This document shows, piece by piece, positions 28,059 through 37,345 of a stretch of 64,000 nt of DNA. The notes under the pieces are model-generated. The model worked only from the letters and a program-made list of their open reading frames with translations, searched no databases and had not been told where the DNA came from. Source of the DNA: Lachnospiraceae bacterium. GTDB lineage: Bacteria; Bacillota; Clostridia; Lachnospirales; Lachnospiraceae. Where the stretch lies: contig RYVZ01000009.1 of the NCBI GenBank assembly GCA_003979345.1, forward strand, positions 1 to 64,000, given 5' to 3'. Position 1 is the first letter of the stretch. Each line of letters opens with the position of its first letter. A program made the translations under genes and the position numbers.

Positions 28059-29885
28059 ATGTGTGGAATTGTTGGCTATATTGGTACAAGACAGGCGGCG
28101 CCGATCATTCTGGATGGTCTGGCAAAATTGGAGTACCGCGGTTATGACTCGGCAGGAATGGCGATCTATGACGGAGAGGAGATCCATATTACCAAATCTG
28201 TCGGCCGGTTGAAGGTGCTTGAGGAACTGACGCACGGAGGCGCTACGATGCCGGGTATGATCGGTATCGGTCATACCCGTTGGGCAACGCATGGCGCGCC
28301 AAATGATATCAACGCACATCCGCACTATAATTCGGAACATACGATCGCAGTCGTGCATAATGGCATTATTGAGAATTATCTGCAGTTAAAAAAGAAACTG
28401 ACGGACAGAGGGTATGAGTTTGTCTCGGAGACGGATACGGAAATACTGGCGCAGATGCTGGATTACTATTATACCGGAAATCCGATCGAGACGATCGCGA
28501 AGGTCATGCACCGCGTAGAAGGATCCTATGCGCTTGGTATTATCTTTGCCGATCATCCTGATGAGGTATTTGCCGTGCGTAAAGACAGTCCGCTCATCGT
28601 GGGACAGAGCGTGGATGGCTGTTTCATTGCATCGGATGTTCCTGCTGTCTTAAAGTATACGCGTCAGGTCTATTTTGTGGAGAATGAGGAAATCGTAAGA
28701 CTCCGCGCGGATCATATGCATTTTTACAATGTGGATGTGGAAGAGATCGCTAAAGCACCCGTAACGATCGAGTGGGACGCCAATGCTGCAGAAAAGGCGG
28801 GTTATGAGCATTTCATGCTCAAGGAAATGTATGAACAGCCAAAGACGATCAGGGAGACGTTATCTCCGAGACTGCGCGACCGTGATGTCGTCATTGACGA
28901 ATTGCAGATGAGTGTGGAGGATATCCGCGCAGTCCGCAAGTTTCATATTGTGGCGTGCGGTTCGGCCTATCATGCGGGAGTTACCGCGAAATATGTGATA
29001 GAAGGGCTTGCGCGCATTCCGGTTGAAGTGGATCTGGCTTCTGAATTTCGATACCGCGACCCGATCTTAGAGGAGGGGGCGATGGTCATTGTTGTCAGCC
29101 AGTCGGGTGAGACTGCGGATACGCTGGCAGCGCTGCGGGAAGCAAAAAAGCGCGGATTTCCGGTGCTCGGTATCGTCAATGTTGTCGGCAGCTCCATTGC
29201 GAGAGAGGCAGACCGTGTCATGTACACATGGGCAGGACCGGAGATTGCCGTTGCAACAACGAAGGCGTACAGCGCCCAGCTGATCGCTTTTTATCTGCTT
29301 GCCGTTAAATTTGCAAAAGTTCGGGAACAGATTACGGAAAAGGAGTTTCAGGGCATGCTCGAAGAGCTGCAGAGGCTTCCGAATCAGATCGAACTGCTGC
29401 TTAACAATAAAGGAAAGATTCAAAAGTTTGCGAACCGGTATCTGGCGGCGAAGGATGTGTTTTTTATCGGGCGTGGGATCGATTATGCGATCTCCCTGGA
29501 AGGCTCGCTGAAATTGAAGGAAATTTCTTATGTGCATTCCGAGGCTTATGCGGCGGGTGAGTTAAAGCATGGTACGATCTCACTGATCGAGGAAGGTACG
29601 CTTGTGGCTGCAGTGTCGACGCAGCCCGATCTCTATCAGAAGACGATATCGAATATGGTTGAGGTTAAGGCGAGGGGGGCATTTGTACTTGCCGTGACGA
29701 ATGAGGATAATCGTGAGATCGAGCGTGCGGCTGATTATGTAATTTATATACCGCAGACAAATCCGTTTTTTGCAAATTCGCTTGCCATCATTCCGTTGCA
29801 GCTTTTTGGTTATTATGTTGCAGTCGGCAAAGGATGTGACGTGGATAAGCCGCGGAATCTGGCTAAGTCAGTGACGGTAGAATAG
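28059..29885 (+). CDS. glmS: Glutamine-fructose-6-phosphate aminotransferase
   Basis: GlmS makes glucosamine-6-phosphate from fructose-6-phosphate and glutamine, the entry step to amino-sugar and peptidoglycan synthesis. The 608-residue protein is full length. Its N-terminal glutaminase domain begins MCGIVGYIG with the catalytic Cys2. Two SIS domains follow (about 290-430 and 460-600), with CGSAYHAG, VSQSGETADT and the C-terminal KSVTVE tail. The start follows GGAGG by six bases. It adjoins the surface polysaccharide genes, which fits a shared demand for nucleotide amino sugars, but it has its own leader and terminator. Confidence 0.98.
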   Translation: MCGIVGYIGTRQAAPIILDGLAKLEYRGYDSAGMAIYDGEEIHITKSVGRLKVLEELTHGGATMPGMIGIGHTRWATHGAPNDINAHPHYNSEHTIAVVHNGIIENYLQLKKKLTDRGYEFVSETDTEILAQMLDYYYTGNPIETIAKVMHRVEGSYALGIIFADHPDEVFAVRKDSPLIVGQSVDGCFIASDVPAVLKYTRQVYFVENEEIVRLRADHMHFYNVDVEEIAKAPVTIEWDANAAEKAGYEHFMLKEMYEQPKTIRETLSPRLRDRDVVIDELQMSVEDIRAVRKFHIVACGSAYHAGVTAKYVIEGLARIPVEVDLASEFRYRDPILEEGAMVIVVSQSGETADTLAALREAKKRGFPVLGIVNVVGSSIAREADRVMYTWAGPEIAVATTKAYSAQLIAFYLLAVKFAKVREQITEKEFQGMLEELQRLPNQIELLLNNKGKIQKFANRYLAAKDVFFIGRGIDYAISLEGSLKLKEISYVHSEAYAAGELKHGTISLIEEGTLVAAVSTQPDLYQKTISNMVEVKARGAFVLAVTNEDNREIERAADYVIYIPQTNPFFANSLAIIPLQLFGYYVAVGKGCDVDKPRNLAKSVTVE

Positions 29886-29893
29886 TACGGGAG

Positions 29894-29928
29894 AAAGAGT
29901 TTCGCATCTTGATGCGGGACTCTTTTTT
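29894..29928 (+). terminator. Rho-independent terminator after glmS
   Basis: A two-part stem, AGAGT with ACTCT outside and CGCAT with ATGCG inside, is followed by six T. It begins about ten bases after the glmS stop. Confidence 0.85.
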
Positions 29929-30141
29929 ATGTGCAGCCCCATGCACAATGCGTATGATACACGCATGGAAGTATGCCGCAGAAGCGGCGCATGGGGCGCG
30001 CGGCGAGTAGGGAAAGTCTTCCCTATTCGATTTTTGCCGAATTGAGATTTCACAAATTAAATTTTTTTTTGTCACACATTTTTCACAAATGATTTCTATA
30101 CTAATCTCATCGACGGGGGAAAATAAAAAAGAAAAGAGGTT

Positions 30142-31860
30142 ATGATGATGTCAGATTTTATGTATGGTTCGGAAAATGAAAAGCAGAATGGACAGCAGGC
30201 TGATGGCATCACGCCGTCAGGTGGAACAAATGGAAACACCGGATTTCAGCAGGATGTGAACGGTATAGAAAATGCAGCACAAACGGTGGTTAACATGAAC
30301 GAAGCGGGGAACGCGCCGCAGGGAGCGCTCAATACGAATGAAGCGGGGAACGCGCCGCAGACGGCGGATGGAACAAATATCGCGTCGGACGGAACGTATC
30401 GGTATTCTTACCGGCAGGCAGGCGGGAATACGCAGGGTGCGTTTGCACCGGACACGATCGGCTGTTCTTATACAACGAACGGTCAGTATGGTCAGTATGG
30501 GCATTATCAGATGCACCATGACGGCCAGCAGGCAGGTGCGGCAGCCGGAGATAAAAAAGCGCAGAAGGCTCAGAAAAAAGCGCAGCGAAAGCAGGTCAGG
30601 GAAGCAAAGCGGCAGGATAAAAGAGCAAAGGGCAGATATCCGCTTGGCATGCGGGCTGCATCGGCACTGTTATGCGGCGTGTTGTTTGCGGGAGCGGCTT
30701 ATGGAACCTGTTATGGAATTGAGAAGTTGACCGGTACGAAGCTGATCGTGAACGGCAGGGGCACTTATACGCAGGTAGCGCCGACGCAGAGCATGAACGT
30801 TCCTTCCGTCCCGACCCAAGGAAACGCACAGAGCAGCGGACTGATCTCGACGGAGACAGGCAGCGGAAATCCCGTACAGGGTATGGACGTCAGGGCAGTC
30901 GCTAAAAGCGTGCAGCCGGCGGTCGTAACGGTGACGAACTTTTACACCCAGAAGATTCAGTACTGGATGTATGAATATGAGCAGGAGGGCGAAGGCGGCG
31001 GCTCCGGAATCATTGTCGGACAAAATGATGATGAACTGCTGATCTGCACGAACTATCATGTCATTGACAAGACACGTGAACTGCAGGTTACTTTTATTGA
31101 TAATACAACTGTAAATGCTGTTGTCAAGGGAACGGATGCGCGGAATGATCTGGCAGTGATCGCGATTCCTTTAGAAGATATCAGTGAGGAGACCTTATCA
31201 AAGATCGCAATCGCAAGACTTGGCAATTCCGATACACTGGAAGTGGGCGAGGAAGTCATAGCAATCGGGAATGCGCTCGGGTACGGACAGTCTGTGACGA
31301 ACGGTATCATCAGCGCGCTTGACAGGCAGATAGAGGATTATGAAAGTCCGATGATCCAGACGAATGCAGCGATCAATCCGGGTAACTCGGGCGGTGCGCT
31401 TGTCAACGCGAAGGGCGAAGTGATCGGAATCCCTTCCGCGAAGATCGGGGGCTCTACCGTGGAGGGAATGGGCTATGCGATCCCGATCTCTGCCGCGGAA
31501 CCGATTCTGCAGGAGCTGATGACACGCGAGACGAAAACGCTGGTGGATGAGCAGGAGCAGGGATATCTCGGCGTTGAGGTAGTGGATGTGGATGAACAGG
31601 GTATCCAGCTTTATAATATGCCGAGAGGCGTTTATATCCGGGAGGTTTATGACGGTTATGCGGCAGATCAGGCAGGCTTACGCCGGGGCGACATTATCAC
31701 CGAACTGAACGGAGTGAGGATCGAAAATAGAACGGCACTTTCAGATGAATTGAAATACTATTCGGTTGGAACAACGGTGACGTTAACCGTGTGCAGGATC
31801 GCGAATGGTTATGAGAGCGAGGATGTTCAGGTTGTACTTGGAGAAGCATATGGGGAATAA
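30142..31860 (+). CDS. HtrA/DegP-type membrane serine protease
   Basis: HtrA proteases degrade or chaperone misfolded exported proteins. This 572-residue member has a Gln/Asn/Gly-rich cytoplasmic head (1-165), a Lys/Arg-rich patch, one membrane helix (about 172-192) and an extracellular trypsin-like domain. The triad is H306 (CTNYHVID), D336 (RNDLAVIA) and S416 (NPGNSGGAL). A single PDZ domain occupies about residues 480-570. Three ATG codons lie in a row at 30142, 30145 and 30148 behind AGAGG and any may be used. The head contains a duplicated NEAGNAPQ segment. The gene is monocistronic, with terminators on both sides. Confidence 0.94.
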   Translation: MMMSDFMYGSENEKQNGQQADGITPSGGTNGNTGFQQDVNGIENAAQTVVNMNEAGNAPQGALNTNEAGNAPQTADGTNIASDGTYRYSYRQAGGNTQGAFAPDTIGCSYTTNGQYGQYGHYQMHHDGQQAGAAAGDKKAQKAQKKAQRKQVREAKRQDKRAKGRYPLGMRAASALLCGVLFAGAAYGTCYGIEKLTGTKLIVNGRGTYTQVAPTQSMNVPSVPTQGNAQSSGLISTETGSGNPVQGMDVRAVAKSVQPAVVTVTNFYTQKIQYWMYEYEQEGEGGGSGIIVGQNDDELLICTNYHVIDKTRELQVTFIDNTTVNAVVKGTDARNDLAVIAIPLEDISEETLSKIAIARLGNSDTLEVGEEVIAIGNALGYGQSVTNGIISALDRQIEDYESPMIQTNAAINPGNSGGALVNAKGEVIGIPSAKIGGSTVEGMGYAIPISAAEPILQELMTRETKTLVDEQEQGYLGVEVVDVDEQGIQLYNMPRGVYIREVYDGYAADQAGLRRGDIITELNGVRIENRTALSDELKYYSVGTTVTLTVCRIANGYESEDVQVVLGEAYGE

Positions 31861-31913
31861 GTGAAAAGACAATCCATCCGAATACAGATCCGTCTTACGG
31901 AATGATTTGACGG

Positions 31914-31957
31914 CTCCCTCAGGGACGTTCATGGAAACGATCTCTGAGGGAGTTTTT
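31914..31957 (+). terminator. Rho-independent terminator after the HtrA gene
   Basis: CTCCCTCAGGGA (31914-31925) pairs with TCTCTGAGGGAG (31941-31952) with one G-T pair, followed by five T. Confidence 0.88.
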
Positions 31958-32027
31958 CTGCTCAGGAGCTTGACCGGAAGCGCAATTTGCGGTAGTCTTG
32001 TGAAAAGTAAAGTTTTAGGCAAAGAAT

Positions 32028-32096
32028 GCTATGGCAAAGAGAGCTATGGCCAAGAAAGCTATGGCCAAGAAGGCTATGGCCAAGAAGGCTATGGCG
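32028..32096 (+). repeat. 15-base tandem repeat carrying in-frame ATG codons
   Basis: About 4.5 units of GCTATGGCCAAGAAG, with a few substitutions in the first two, run from 32028 to 32096. Each unit holds an ATG (32031, 32046, 32061, 32076, 32091) in frame with the downstream lipoprotein gene. Read that way, it would add repeats of AMAKK before the signal peptide. Confidence 0.85.
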
Positions 32097-32129
32097 GGGA
32101 TGTCATGGCAAGGAATGGGGAACAGCCTT

Positions 32130-33386
32130 ATGGATAAAAAAGGGATACTGTTTGCAGCGGTTTTGTGCCTGCTGCTTGCAGGATGCGGTGGCGTTGACAA
32201 TAACAAGGACGTTGCGGACGAAACACCTTCTACAGATTGGCAGTCCGATGATCATACGGATGTACCGGTCTATTCTGAAGAAGACCATAAGGCGGCAGCG
32301 GAATATCTGCGGGAGCAATATGGAATTTTAACGGACGGCAATGTGCCTAAGGTTATTTTAGACAGCGACATGACTTATTTTGGGGATGACGCAATGTGCC
32401 TGAGCATTTTAGCGGCGGCGGATGAGCTGGGGATGATCGATCTGCTCGGTGTCACGATCACGGGCGGAAATACTTTTGCAGCGGTAGGAGCAAATTCAGC
32501 ACTGAATCAGCTGGAATATTATGGGAGAGATGATATTCCGGTTTATTTGGGAACGGATATTCCGCTTTTGGGATTTCGGGATTTGGAGGAACAGGAACAG
32601 ATTGTCGGCAGCATTGACCGATGGGGCGTCATGTGGCATTTGGAAGACTATATTGCGCCGGAAAATTATCATGATCTGGGTTCTTATTATGAACGAAAAT
32701 GGGGTTATTCGGATACGGAAGTGCAGGAGCAGAGCGCAGTCGATTTTATGATCGGGCAGGCGGAGCAGTATCCGGGTGAGGTTACGATCCTGTCAGTCGG
32801 TGCGGCTACGAATATTGCGGCGGCATGTATGCAGGATGAGAATTTTGCCAAAAACACCGCGGGGATCATTTATATGGGAACGATCGTGAATGGCGGGGGA
32901 AGTTATACACCCTATGCCGATTTTAATGTTTTTTATGATGCGGAAGCGTTTCAGATCTGTCTGATAAACAGTTTTCCGTTTCAGATAGTGATACCGCACG
33001 ATGCAGCATCTTCCGTCATGCTTGACAAGAGGGTTTTTGATCTGATGGACGCAAAGGGACGCACACTGATTTCTCAAATGTGGCTGGACGATCAGTACAG
33101 TCTGTACCGGCGGTCTCCAAACCGGACAGCGGGATGTACGGATGCGGCGGCAGCGGTTATTTTATTAAATCCCAAGGCAGCACTCGCACAGGAAGACCGT
33201 TATGCCGCAATCAATACTAACACAAATTCCGCGGAATATGGAAGAACTTACACATGGACAGAACAGCCGTCCGGTATGGAGGCAGGTCGTGCGACCTTTA
33301 TTATGGAGATGGATACAGAGGTGTACTGGGATTTTGTAACGGACTTGATCTGCCACATGCAGGATGCTTTTGCCGGGGCGGACTGA
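32130..33386 (+). CDS. Nucleoside hydrolase family lipoprotein
   Basis: The protein (about 418 residues from the ATG at 32130) starts with a lipoprotein signal peptide, MDKKGILFAAV to LLAGC, whose Cys would be lipidated. The mature part is an inosine-uridine preferring nucleoside hydrolase domain. VILDSDMTYFGDDAM supplies the Asp cluster for calcium, followed by GVTITGGN, SVGAATNIA and ADFNVFYDAEAF. These enzymes split nucleosides into base and ribose; most are cytoplasmic, so a surface-anchored form suggests salvage of extracellular nucleosides. The frame stays open upstream to 32031 through the ATG repeat, but that would bury the signal peptide behind 33 basic residues. The site AGGAATGGGG favours 32130. 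Confidence 0.85.
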   Translation: MDKKGILFAAVLCLLLAGCGGVDNNKDVADETPSTDWQSDDHTDVPVYSEEDHKAAAEYLREQYGILTDGNVPKVILDSDMTYFGDDAMCLSILAAADELGMIDLLGVTITGGNTFAAVGANSALNQLEYYGRDDIPVYLGTDIPLLGFRDLEEQEQIVGSIDRWGVMWHLEDYIAPENYHDLGSYYERKWGYSDTEVQEQSAVDFMIGQAEQYPGEVTILSVGAATNIAAACMQDENFAKNTAGIIYMGTIVNGGGSYTPYADFNVFYDAEAFQICLINSFPFQIVIPHDAASSVMLDKRVFDLMDAKGRTLISQMWLDDQYSLYRRSPNRTAGCTDAAAAVILLNPKAALAQEDRYAAINTNTNSAEYGRTYTWTEQPSGMEAGRATFIMEMDTEVYWDFVTDLICHMQDAFAGAD

Positions 33387-33423
33387 CTGCAAAGAAATAC
33401 CAGCTGTTTTATAAAAACTTCAC

Positions 33424-33452
33424 TTGTTCGAAGGGAAGATATGTTTTATACT
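33424..33452 (+). promoter_or_regulatory. Sigma-A promoter of clpX
   Basis: TTGTTC (33424-33429) and TATACT (33447-33452) are separated by 17 bases, about 64 bases upstream of the clpX start. A GGCGGT/ACCGCC hairpin follows in the leader. Confidence 0.6.
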
Positions 33453-33515
33453 GTATGTGGCGGTGGAGCGTGCTTTACCGCCGCATAGTCATTTGATAAC
33501 GGGGAGTGAAAGGGA

Positions 33516-35345
33516 ATGTCTGACAGTACAAACCACAACAATGAGTACGAAGATGTATGCATGATATGCAGGAGGCCGGAGAGCAGGGCTGGAAGAATGT
33601 TCCATCTGCCGAATCATATCTGTATCTGTGATGACTGCATGCACAGTACGATGGACTCTGTGACAGAAATGGAAAAACGAGGGTTATTTAATTCGGACAT
33701 GATGAACCAACTGAATAATCCTTATTTTGCTTCTTTTATGCTGGATGCGATGAGCGCGAAGGCACAGGAGGAGGATACATCGAAGGGTAATAAAGAAGAA
33801 AGGCAAAAGGATATACTGCCGGATTCTGCAGACACCGCGGATGATACGAATGCCGCAAATAGAGCAGACACTGCGGACGGTACGAACGCTGTAAATGGAA
33901 CAAACGCCGCAGACAGTACGAACACCGCAAATGGAGTCAATACTGCAAGCGGCACGAATACGGCAGAGGACGGGGCACAGACCACAACTGGGGGAGCATC
34001 GGTTAAAGATGGTTCTGCAGGCGCTTCGGACGGCGCAGGAAATCAGCGTAAATCAAATCCTAACATAACTTCTGACAATGTTGATCTTGGAAAGGCGATG
34101 AACAGCCGGGGCTTTTTCCCGAATATTCAATTTGTTAATCTTGCCGATCTGCAGGGCGAGGGCATTCCGTTCAGACAGAAGGTAAAGAAACGGAAAAAAT
34201 CGGATAAGCAGGAACCGGTGTTAAACTTAAAGGATGTGCCCGCACCGCATAAGATAAGGGAAAAGCTTGACGAATATGTGATCGGACAGGAGCAGGCGAA
34301 GAAGATCATATCGGTAGCAGTGTATAATCACTATAAGCGCGTAGCGACGAATACGATGGACGATATTGAGATCGAAAAGTCCAACATCCTGATGATCGGT
34401 CCGACAGGATGCGGAAAAACCTACTTGGTAAAGACGCTGGCGCGGCTTTTGGATGTGCCGCTGGCGATCGCTGACGCGACGTCCCTGACGGAGGCGGGAT
34501 ATATCGGTGATGATATCGAGAGTGTGATCTCCAAACTTTTGGCGGCTGCGGACAACGATGTGGACAGGGCGGAGCGCGGCATCGTATTTATTGATGAAAT
34601 CGATAAGATCGCGAAGAAAAAGGAGACGACGTCCCGCGATGTCAGCGGAGAATCGGTTCAGCAGGGCATGTTGAAGCTGCTAGAGGGCGCGGAGGTCGAG
34701 GTGCCTGTCGGTGCTAACAGTAAAAATGCAATGGTGCCGCTTACAACGGTGAATACCCGCAATATCCTGTTTATCTGCGGCGGTGCATTTCCGGATCTGG
34801 ACGAGATCATAAAGCAGCGCCTGCGTAAGCAGACATCGATCGGATTTGCTGCAGAACTGAAAGACAAGTATGATAAAGAGCGCGGTCTTTTAGAAAAAGT
34901 AACGGTGGAGGACTTGCGGCAGTTTGGCCTGATTCCTGAGTTTATCGGACGTCTTCCGATTCTCTGCACGATGAAGGGACTGAATAAAGACAATATGATC
35001 CAGATATTAAGCGAGCCGAAGAATGCTGTTTTGAAGCAGTATCAGAAGCTTTTGGAACTGGATGAGGTCAAACTGGATTTTGACCGCAGTGCGCTTGAGG
35101 CGATCGCTGATAAAGCAATGGAACGTGATACGGGAGCGCGTGCACTACGTGCGATCATCGAGGAATTTATGCTTGATATCATGTATGAGGTGCCGAAGGA
35201 TGATAACATCGGTCATGTAATCATCACACGCGATTATATCGAAGGTAAGGCAAGCCCCATCGTTGAGATTAGGAGCAATATGCCGACAGCGCTGCTGCCG
35301 CCGCCGAGACAGACAGCGGAGATCCCGAGTGCTGCAGGGCAGTAA
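33516..35345 (+). CDS. clpX: ClpX-type unfoldase with long repetitive linker
   Basis: ClpX is the AAA+ unfoldase that feeds substrates to ClpP. This 609-residue protein is about 190 residues longer than usual. A zinc-binding domain (about 14-45, CxxC pairs in VCMICRR and ICDDC) is followed by an extended Ala/Thr/Asn/Gly-rich linker (about 100-190) of imperfect repeats such as DTADGTNA. The AAA+ core then carries Walker A GPTGCGKT (295-302), Walker B FIDEIDKI, pore loop GYIGDD, and the ClpP-binding tripeptide IGF at 442-444. All motifs needed for ClpP partnership are present. clpP is not adjacent, so this may be a second ClpX or a relocated one. The linker is compositionally unlike the rest. 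Confidence 0.92.
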   Translation: MSDSTNHNNEYEDVCMICRRPESRAGRMFHLPNHICICDDCMHSTMDSVTEMEKRGLFNSDMMNQLNNPYFASFMLDAMSAKAQEEDTSKGNKEERQKDILPDSADTADDTNAANRADTADGTNAVNGTNAADSTNTANGVNTASGTNTAEDGAQTTTGGASVKDGSAGASDGAGNQRKSNPNITSDNVDLGKAMNSRGFFPNIQFVNLADLQGEGIPFRQKVKKRKKSDKQEPVLNLKDVPAPHKIREKLDEYVIGQEQAKKIISVAVYNHYKRVATNTMDDIEIEKSNILMIGPTGCGKTYLVKTLARLLDVPLAIADATSLTEAGYIGDDIESVISKLLAAADNDVDRAERGIVFIDEIDKIAKKKETTSRDVSGESVQQGMLKLLEGAEVEVPVGANSKNAMVPLTTVNTRNILFICGGAFPDLDEIIKQRLRKQTSIGFAAELKDKYDKERGLLEKVTVEDLRQFGLIPEFIGRLPILCTMKGLNKDNMIQILSEPKNAVLKQYQKLLELDEVKLDFDRSALEAIADKAMERDTGARALRAIIEEFMLDIMYEVPKDDNIGHVIITRDYIEGKASPIVEIRSNMPTALLPPPRQTAEIPSAAGQ

Positions 35346-35390
35346 AAAGACGAGAGCGGACGAGTTTGAAACAGTCAAAAAGATAAGAGT

Positions 35391-35432
35391 ACCTGCATAT
35401 GCTGACATAAAAGGCATATGCAGGTATTTTTT
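35391..35432 (+). terminator. Rho-independent terminator touching the next start codon
   Basis: ACCTGCATATGC (35391-35402) pairs perfectly with GCATATGCAGGT (35414-35425), then ATTTTTT. The final T is the base before the ATG at 35433. Confidence 0.85.
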
Positions 35433-36977
35433 ATGGCATACGGGGAGATTCCATTTGTGTATGGACTAATGCAGGATCCGCCATCTGCCGGAGGGACCGG
35501 AGGGACCGGAGCTGTGTTTGATCCGAATGCGCTCGCGGAAAGCGGAATACTGGAAGTACAGGGAGAACCGCTGTCTTTGACCGGGCGCGGTGTTTTGATC
35601 GGATTTGTAGATACGGGAATACGCTACGAACAGGATGTATTCAGACGCAGTGACGGATCGACACGCATTGCATCCATCTGGGATCAGGAAGCGGATCGTG
35701 TTTATACTGAGGAGGAGATCAACGAAGCGCTGTTAAGTGAAGATCCGCAGAGTATGGTGCCGGTGACCGACGAGATCGGGCACGGAACAGCGATGGCAAG
35801 TGTGGCGGCGGGAAGCAGGGTGGACGGGGGAAGGACTTTCACCGGGGCTGCGCCGGACAGCCGGATATTGGTTGTCAAGGTACGGCCGGCACCCAGAGAC
35901 GTGCGCGAATACTATCTGGTGGCGGACAGCGCCGTATGTTACAGCGAACAGGATATCAGCGCCGGGCTGCGGTATTTGGATAATGAGGCGGAACGGATCG
36001 GACTTCCGCTTGTGATCTGCTTCGGGATGGGGACAAATCTCTCATCTCATACAGGTACATCGATGCTGGAGCGTACGATCAACAGCATTGCGGTGAAAAT
36101 AGGGCGCGCGGTTGTGATCTGCAACGGAAATGAGGGAAATAAGCAGCATCATTTTATGGGATGTTTTAACCGTAACGTATTTCAGGACGAGTCCGGCAGT
36201 AAACTGAAGCGGGATGTAGAAATCCGTGTTTCCGAGGGCGTGCAGGGATTCACCTTAAATGTATGGGGGACGCAGCCGTATCAGTATCAGTTTTCCTTGC
36301 GGAGTCCCGGTGGTGAGACGATCCGCGATATTCGTATGAACACGGATGAGACGGCGACCTATCGTTTTGTTTACGATAAGACGGTTTTGTATCTTGATGC
36401 GCAGCGTGTAGAGACAGGGAGCGGCGCCCAGCTTCTGTTTGTGCGCTTTGTCCAGCCGTCGCCCGGCATTTGGACGCTGACCGTGACGGAGGAGGAGAGG
36501 GCAAACTATGCGCTGTTTCATGCCTGGCTTCCTATTGAAGAGTTTCTGACTGCACCCGTGACGTTTTTGGAGCCAAGCCCGTATATCACGCTGACCGATC
36601 CCGCAGCGGCGGGGGATGCGATCAGCGTATCAACTTATGATGACCTGAACAACAGTTTTTATCCGGAGTCGGGCAGAGGATTTACGCGGGACGGGAGGGT
36701 TAAACCGGATCTTGCCTCTCCGGGCGTTCAAGTCTCTACATCGGTCGGCAAGCGGAGCGGCTCAAGCATTGCGGCTGCGATCGCGGTAGGCGGTGTGGCA
36801 CAGTTCATGCAGTGGGCGGTGACGGAAAATCATATTCCGTGGGTCAACTCTCTCAATGTCAGAAATTATCTTGTGCGCGGTGCGGTCAGGGATCTGGATA
36901 TTGTCTATCCGAGCAGGGAGTGGGGATATGGCAGGCTTTCCATTTCGGGTGTTTTTGAAAGTATGGCGGAGCTGTAG
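35433..36977 (+). CDS. Subtilisin-family (S8) serine protease
   Basis: This protein of about 514 residues is a subtilase with Asp in GFVDTGIR, His in EIGHGTAMAS and Ser in KRSGSSIAAA, so the triad is intact; the Ser motif differs from the usual GTSMAAP. No signal peptide is visible, and the overall layout, with a beta-rich insert before the Ser segment, recalls the Clostridia-specific Csp-like subtilases. The N-terminus is uncertain. The ATG at 35433 directly follows the T run of the clpX terminator, another ATG at 35418 lies inside the hairpin, and a GTG at 35457 lies nine bases after GGGGAG. Substrate and location are not deducible from sequence. Confidence 0.88.
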   Translation: MAYGEIPFVYGLMQDPPSAGGTGGTGAVFDPNALAESGILEVQGEPLSLTGRGVLIGFVDTGIRYEQDVFRRSDGSTRIASIWDQEADRVYTEEEINEALLSEDPQSMVPVTDEIGHGTAMASVAAGSRVDGGRTFTGAAPDSRILVVKVRPAPRDVREYYLVADSAVCYSEQDISAGLRYLDNEAERIGLPLVICFGMGTNLSSHTGTSMLERTINSIAVKIGRAVVICNGNEGNKQHHFMGCFNRNVFQDESGSKLKRDVEIRVSEGVQGFTLNVWGTQPYQYQFSLRSPGGETIRDIRMNTDETATYRFVYDKTVLYLDAQRVETGSGAQLLFVRFVQPSPGIWTLTVTEEERANYALFHAWLPIEEFLTAPVTFLEPSPYITLTDPAAAGDAISVSTYDDLNNSFYPESGRGFTRDGRVKPDLASPGVQVSTSVGKRSGSSIAAAIAVGGVAQFMQWAVTENHIPWVNSLNVRNYLVRGAVRDLDIVYPSREWGYGRLSISGVFESMAEL

Positions 36978-37345
36978 AATGCGGGGAATGGTTCGGAAGT
37001 TTACAAATTGATGTGACATACGTGTCATACCAATGGCACCAAACGGAATGTGACAGATAAATCGTGACGTCATTGCAGATGTCAGAATTGTGAAAATACT
37101 GAGAATACAGGGATTGACAGCGGGAACTGTCGGCAGGAACGACAGGAAAAGAAAAAGCGACAGGTAATTATGACATAAGATGTGACGGCGCATGGCATTT
37201 TGTGCTTCAATGCCATGCGCCGTGTTATAAACATAAGAAACTGCAGCCGGAAAAATTTGTACGGTCAGCCGGCGTTTCGTGATCGTCTGCCCGATGGTCA
37301 GGGCTTTGACATACGAATTCTGTCTGCCGGGATAAAAGAAGGAAA
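36978..37345. other. Convergent intergenic region with inverted repeats
   Basis: No gene is seen here. It holds a near-palindrome TGTGACATACGTGTCATA ending near 37028, several TGACA/TGTCA copies, a small GACAG/CTGTC hairpin, and a perfect 15-base stem (37185-37199 with 37209-37223) with a nine-base loop. The stem has no T run on either side, so it is not a standard terminator, though it may serve both convergent genes. Confidence 0.6.

Noticed and set aside
30069..30102. Promoter TTGTCA/TATACT before the HtrA gene
   Set aside because: The spacer is 22 bases, too long for a standard sigma-A promoter; no better -35 was found.
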